From a bacterium (GTDB taxonomy: Bacteria > Bacteroidota > Bacteroidia > Chitinophagales > Saprospiraceae), in NCBI GenBank assembly GCA_024742755.1, contig JANSXW010000007.1, forward strand, positions 20,013-84,012: 64,000 bases of DNA, in the 5' to 3' direction. Under the pieces are notes generated by a model. It worked only from the letters and a program-made list of their open reading frames with translations. It ran no database searches and was not told the DNA's origin. A program made the translations under genes and the position numbers. This document shows, one piece after another, positions 60,244 through 64,000 of the stretch. The first letter of the stretch is position 1. Each line of letters opens with the position of its first letter.

Positions 60244-61242
60244 ATGCAGATACATTTGAATACTTACGGTACTTACCTGCACGTGCGCGATCAGATGTTT
60301 GAAGTGCGCAGGCGGGAGGATGGGAAAGTGCACAAAACGCCTTTAGCTGCGCATAAGGTCAAAAGCATTTGGATATCAGCTGGCGTGGCGCTCTCCTCGG
60401 ATGCGGTGAAGCTGGCGATGCAGCACAATATCGATATTGTGTTTCTGGAAAAAAACGGGCAGCCTTACAGCCGGGTATGGCATGCTAAGCTGGGCAGTAC
60501 AACACTCATCCGCAAGGAGCAGCTCAAAGCTACGCTGGGGCCTGCCGCCTTGGCTTATACACAGCAATGGCTGGGCGCAAAGCTGGACAATCAGATTGAT
60601 TTTGTCAAACGGTTGCGCAGCCACCGGCCTCAGCATGGTGCGTATCTTGAGGAGCGGCTGCAACGCATGGAGCGCATCCGGGAGCGCCTGGCCACCATTG
60701 AAGCGCCACATCTTGATGAAGTGGCAGATCAGATCCGGGGGCTGGAGGGCACCGTTGGGCGGTTGTACTTTGAGGTGCTGAGCTCCGTGCTTCCAAGGCA
60801 TTATCAGTTTAGCGGACGAAGCTTCCGGCCAGCGGAAGACCCTTTCAATGCCTTTCTGAACTACGCCTATGGAATGTTATATGGCCGGGTGGAAAAGGCA
60901 CTCATTTTGGCAGGGCTGGATCCTTATCTGGGATTCCTGCACCGGGATGGCTATAATTATAAAAGCCTGGTCTATGACTTCATTGAACCGTTCCGGATTT
61001 ATGCAGAGGAGCCGGTGTTCCGCTTGTTCTCAGGCAAAAAAGTAAGGCAGGACCATGTGGATGAGCTGGCAAATGGCTGCCGGCTGAATCAGGAAGGGAA
61101 AGTATTGCTGGTGGAGCGCCTTAACCGGCATCTTGAAGAAGAGCGCATCCGGTACCGGGGCAAAAATCAAACGCGGGGCAATATTATTCAGTTTGAAGCG
61201 CACCAAACAGCTAATGAACTCATCAAAACCGAATCGTTATGA
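60244..61242 (+). CDS. cas1: Cas1 integrase (type I-B)
   Basis: 332 aa; LNTYGTYLHVRDQMFEVRR, DPFNAFLNYAYGMLYGRVEKALILAGLDPYLGFLHRDGYNYKSLVYDFIEPFR. Confidence 0.96.
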   Translation: MQIHLNTYGTYLHVRDQMFEVRRREDGKVHKTPLAAHKVKSIWISAGVALSSDAVKLAMQHNIDIVFLEKNGQPYSRVWHAKLGSTTLIRKEQLKATLGPAALAYTQQWLGAKLDNQIDFVKRLRSHRPQHGAYLEERLQRMERIRERLATIEAPHLDEVADQIRGLEGTVGRLYFEVLSSVLPRHYQFSGRSFRPAEDPFNAFLNYAYGMLYGRVEKALILAGLDPYLGFLHRDGYNYKSLVYDFIEPFRIYAEEPVFRLFSGKKVRQDHVDELANGCRLNQEGKVLLVERLNRHLEEERIRYRGKNQTRGNIIQFEAHQTANELIKTESL

Positions 61243-61529
61243 TCGCCTGGGTAATGTATGATATAGAACAGGACCGCGCCCGCACCCGTGTGGCAAAGTA
61301 TTGCAAACAAGCCGGGCTCTACCGGGTACAGTATTCTGTCTTTTTGGGCACGCTTAATGCGAATGAGAAGGATGTGCTCGAATTACAGATTGAGCAGGAA
61401 ATTGACCCTGACAAAGACAAGGTCTACATTTTTCCGATGAGCCAGTCTGCATTGCAGCAGACGACCTGCCTCGGCCAGGCTTTGGACAAGAAGCTGGTGA
61501 CAGATGAGGTCAGGGCATTGTTTTTTTAG
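61239..61529 (+). CDS. cas2: Cas2
   Basis: 96 aa; MYDIEQDRARTRVAKYCKQAGLYRVQYSVFLG; ATGA overlap with cas1. Confidence 0.94.
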   Translation: MIAWVMYDIEQDRARTRVAKYCKQAGLYRVQYSVFLGTLNANEKDVLELQIEQEIDPDKDKVYIFPMSQSALQQTTCLGQALDKKLVTDEVRALFF

Positions 61530-61548
61530 GTAATCAGATTATGGAATC

Positions 61549-62124
61549 ATGTTGAGCCTGACGCCATCCCAGATTATTGAGTATTTGTACTGTCCGCGGT
61601 ACACCTACTTCGAATATGTGCTTCAGATACCACAGCACGAAGAGAAATACTACAAAGTGATGCGCGGGCGGGAGCTTCATATGGAGAAAGCCCGTCAAAA
61701 CGTGGAGTACCTGCGCCGTCGGATCGGAGTCACGGACAAGCGCCTCAATCAATACCTGACGAATGAATTGCTCCGGGGAGAAGTGGATGAGGTGCTTTGG
61801 CTGAAAGACGGCACTATGGCCCCGCTGGACTATAAGTTTGCCCGATATGAGGAAAAAGTCTATGAAACTTACAAGACGCAGCTATACTGTTATGCCTGGC
61901 TTATCCGTGAGAACTTTGGCAAGGATGTAGACCGTGGCTATCTGGTATACACCCGAAGCCGGAACAAGCTGGTGGAATTACAGATAGGAGCATCTCACAT
62001 GAATGAGGTAGAAAAAGCAGCGTATGACATCAACAAAATTGTTGTTCAGAATTATTATCCGAAGGCTACAAAATATAAGCGAAGATGTGTAAATTGTACC
62101 TATCGCAATATTTGCATTAAGTAG
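61549..62124 (+). CDS. cas4: Cas4 RecB-like nuclease
   Basis: 191 aa; EYLYCPRYTYFEY, APLDYKFARY, C-terminal CVNCTYRNIC cluster. Confidence 0.93.
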   Translation: MLSLTPSQIIEYLYCPRYTYFEYVLQIPQHEEKYYKVMRGRELHMEKARQNVEYLRRRIGVTDKRLNQYLTNELLRGEVDEVLWLKDGTMAPLDYKFARYEEKVYETYKTQLYCYAWLIRENFGKDVDRGYLVYTRSRNKLVELQIGASHMNEVEKAAYDINKIVVQNYYPKATKYKRRCVNCTYRNICIK

Positions 62125-62321
62125 CCGGCAACTCCGGGCGTAAATTTATTTCGAGACAGGCTTTTCCGGTACTTAAACGTTTGTTTTACAGTCTTTTAGA
62201 CTTTCGAAAAGCAGTGGAAATTGCCCTCCAAACCGTTCTTTGACCTATTGGAATAATTTTTTCGGGGACGAGAAAAGTTTGGGTTTATTGTTGAGTATGA
62301 GTACTTTGGCGCTTGAGACGG
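62125..62321 (+). promoter_or_regulatory. Putative CRISPR leader
   Basis: 197-bp non-coding stretch between cas4 and the first repeat; repeats end in ATTGAAAC, consistent with leader on this side. Confidence 0.7.
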
Positions 62322-64000
62322 CTTCGAGCGCACTATCCAGCATAATTAGGATTGAAACACCGACGCCCGTATAAATCCGCGTTCCTGGGAATCTGCTTCG
62401 AGCGCACTATCCAGCATAATTAGGATTGAAACGGAAGCGAATAGACCAAAACGGGCAGGCTATAGACCTTCGAGCGCACTATCCAGCATAATTAGGATTG
62501 AAACTAACGAGTGGAAGAAACAAAGCTAATTCACGTACTACTTCGAGCGCACTATCCAGCATAATTAGGATTGAAACAGCAATTAGTGATCGGTCGAGAC
62601 CTTAATGGAGACCCTTCGAGCGCACTATCCAGCATAATTAGGATTGAAACGCGCTAAGAAGCTAGACAACAGCCCTATGCCTGTGCCTTCGAGCGCACTA
62701 TCCAGCATAATTAGGATTGAAACTATCAACCCCTTGCTGTTGCGCTATTTCAATAGCAACTTCGAGCGCACTATCCAGCATAATTAGGATTGAAACGGCC
62801 CTTGCTTATGGCAGGGCTTTTTGCATTGATTGCTTCGAGCGCACTATCCAGCATAATTAGGATTGAAACCGCGCTGGTTAGCTTGTGCTTTTTGCCGGGC
62901 TTCTATCTTCGAGCGCACTATCCAGCATAATTAGGATTGAAACTATCGGCATGTGGCATGGGAATTGGTGTTTTCTGTCTTCGAGCGCACTATCCAGCAT
63001 AATTAGGATTGAAACCTGTAGCATTGGTAGCAGCAAATCGTTTTTTGCGTCACTTCGAGCGCACTATCCAGCATAATTAGGATTGAAACGCGTCTTGCTT
63101 GTCGTATTGGTTCATCTGTAGTTGTCTTCGAGCGCACTATCCAGCATAATTAGGATTGAAACTCATGTAGTTTCTGAATCTCCTGCTTGATCAGGCTGCT
63201 TCGAGCGCACTATCCAGCATAATTAGGATTGAAACCAGCGCCTACGATAGGCGCAGGGCTCAGCATTGCAGGCTTCGAGCGCACTATCCAGCATAATTAG
63301 GATTGAAACTTGCGAGATATAACATTCATGCTGTTCAATTTTCGGGCTTCGAGCGCACTATCCAGCATAATTAGGATTGAAACTTGCCAGTTCAATATCC
63401 AATCCTCGTACAGACATTTCTTCGAGCGCACTATCCAGCATAATTAGGATTGAAACCCTTCCGGAGTCTCAAAATCGAGCTTGATACTGCCTACTTCGAG
63501 CGCACTATCCAGCATAATTAGGATTGAAACGCCCTAACGAAGAAATAGCCGCTTATTGTTTTGAGGTCTTCGAGCGCACTATCCAGCATAATTAGGATTG
63601 AAACACCTTTAATTCGCTGCATCTCTTCAAAAACGTCATACTTCGAGCGCACTATCCAGCATAATTAGGATTGAAACCGCTCGGCATAGTGACCTCCTCA
63701 AAGAATTCATCCCCCTTCGAGCGCACTATCCAGCATAATTAGGATTGAAACATTTAACGCGGCCGTTCCTAATCGCAGGTACGTGCCCTTCGAGCGCACT
63801 ATCCAGCATAATTAGGATTGAAACCCAGACTACAGTGCAAAAGAACTATTAGTGCGGATTGCCTTCGAGCGCACTATCCAGCATAATTAGGATTGAAACT
63901 ATTCCGCTACAGGCGTTGCCTCAGTGGTAGAAGGGCTTCGAGCGCACTATCCAGCATAATTAGGATTGAAACAGCACATGGTAGCTGTCAGAACGGGAAA
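62322..64000 (+). CRISPR. CRISPR array, 37-bp repeat, 23 repeats visible, truncated by window end
   Basis: CTTCGAGCGCACTATCCAGCATAATTAGGATTGAAAC at 62322, 62396, 62468, 62541, 62614, 62687, 62760, 62833, 62907, 62979, 63053, 63126, 63199, 63273, 63347, 63420, 63494, 63568, 63641, 63715, 63788, 63863, 63936; spacers 35-38 nt. Confidence 0.99.

Noticed and set aside
62885-63076. 63-aa ORF MLFAGLLSSSALSSIIRIETIGMWHGNW...
   Set aside because: Spurious translation through CRISPR repeats; the repeated LSSSALSSIIRIET is the repeat sequence read in frame.
62322-64000. Self-targeting spacers against genes in this window
   Set aside because: No clear match noticed by eye, but an exhaustive comparison was not possible; needs BLASTn of all spacers against the whole genome.

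Overview
The window looks like chromosomal DNA from a Bacteroidota bacterium, probably Saprospiria/Lewinella-like (inferred from SusC/SusD, T9SS-like, DUF4402 and TAnnTTTG promoter signals). Main blocks, left to right: a truncated Uma2-like CDS and a TPR protein with a possible EAD11-like N-terminus; a Dps ferritin; an HTH/transmembrane protein with 10-bp iterated repeats at its start; a DASS transporter followed by a SusC/SusD pair with SGNH and alpha/beta hydrolases; an MFS transporter; a duplicated small membrane-protein locus next to an amber-interrupted IS5-like transposase; a dabAB-type bicarbonate uptake pair with a divergent LysR; an rRNA methyltransferase, a BioD/Pta-N-like ATPase, acyl-CoA ligase and KAS III; a TonB receptor divergent from a tiny Lys/Cys-rich protein; methyltransferase, Smr and TPR-regulator genes; two secreted proteins; a chaperone-usher-like locus with DUF4402-type subunits next to a TPR histidine kinase/LytTR pair; and a type I-B CRISPR-Cas locus (WYL regulator, cas8b-7-5-3-6, RAYT transposase, cas1-2-4) leading into an array of at least 23 repeats that runs off the window end. 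The most notable signals are (1) a RAYT/TnpA_REP gene with its own REP-like palindromes inside the cas operon and at several cas gene junctions, (2) the chaperone-usher-like locus in a Bacteroidota background with an unusual three-part palindrome upstream, (3) a MITE-like multi-hairpin element, and (4) segmental duplications, including a 112-bp Smr fragment copied 16 kb away near the CRISPR locus. All family assignments come from reading the sequence only; no searches were run.
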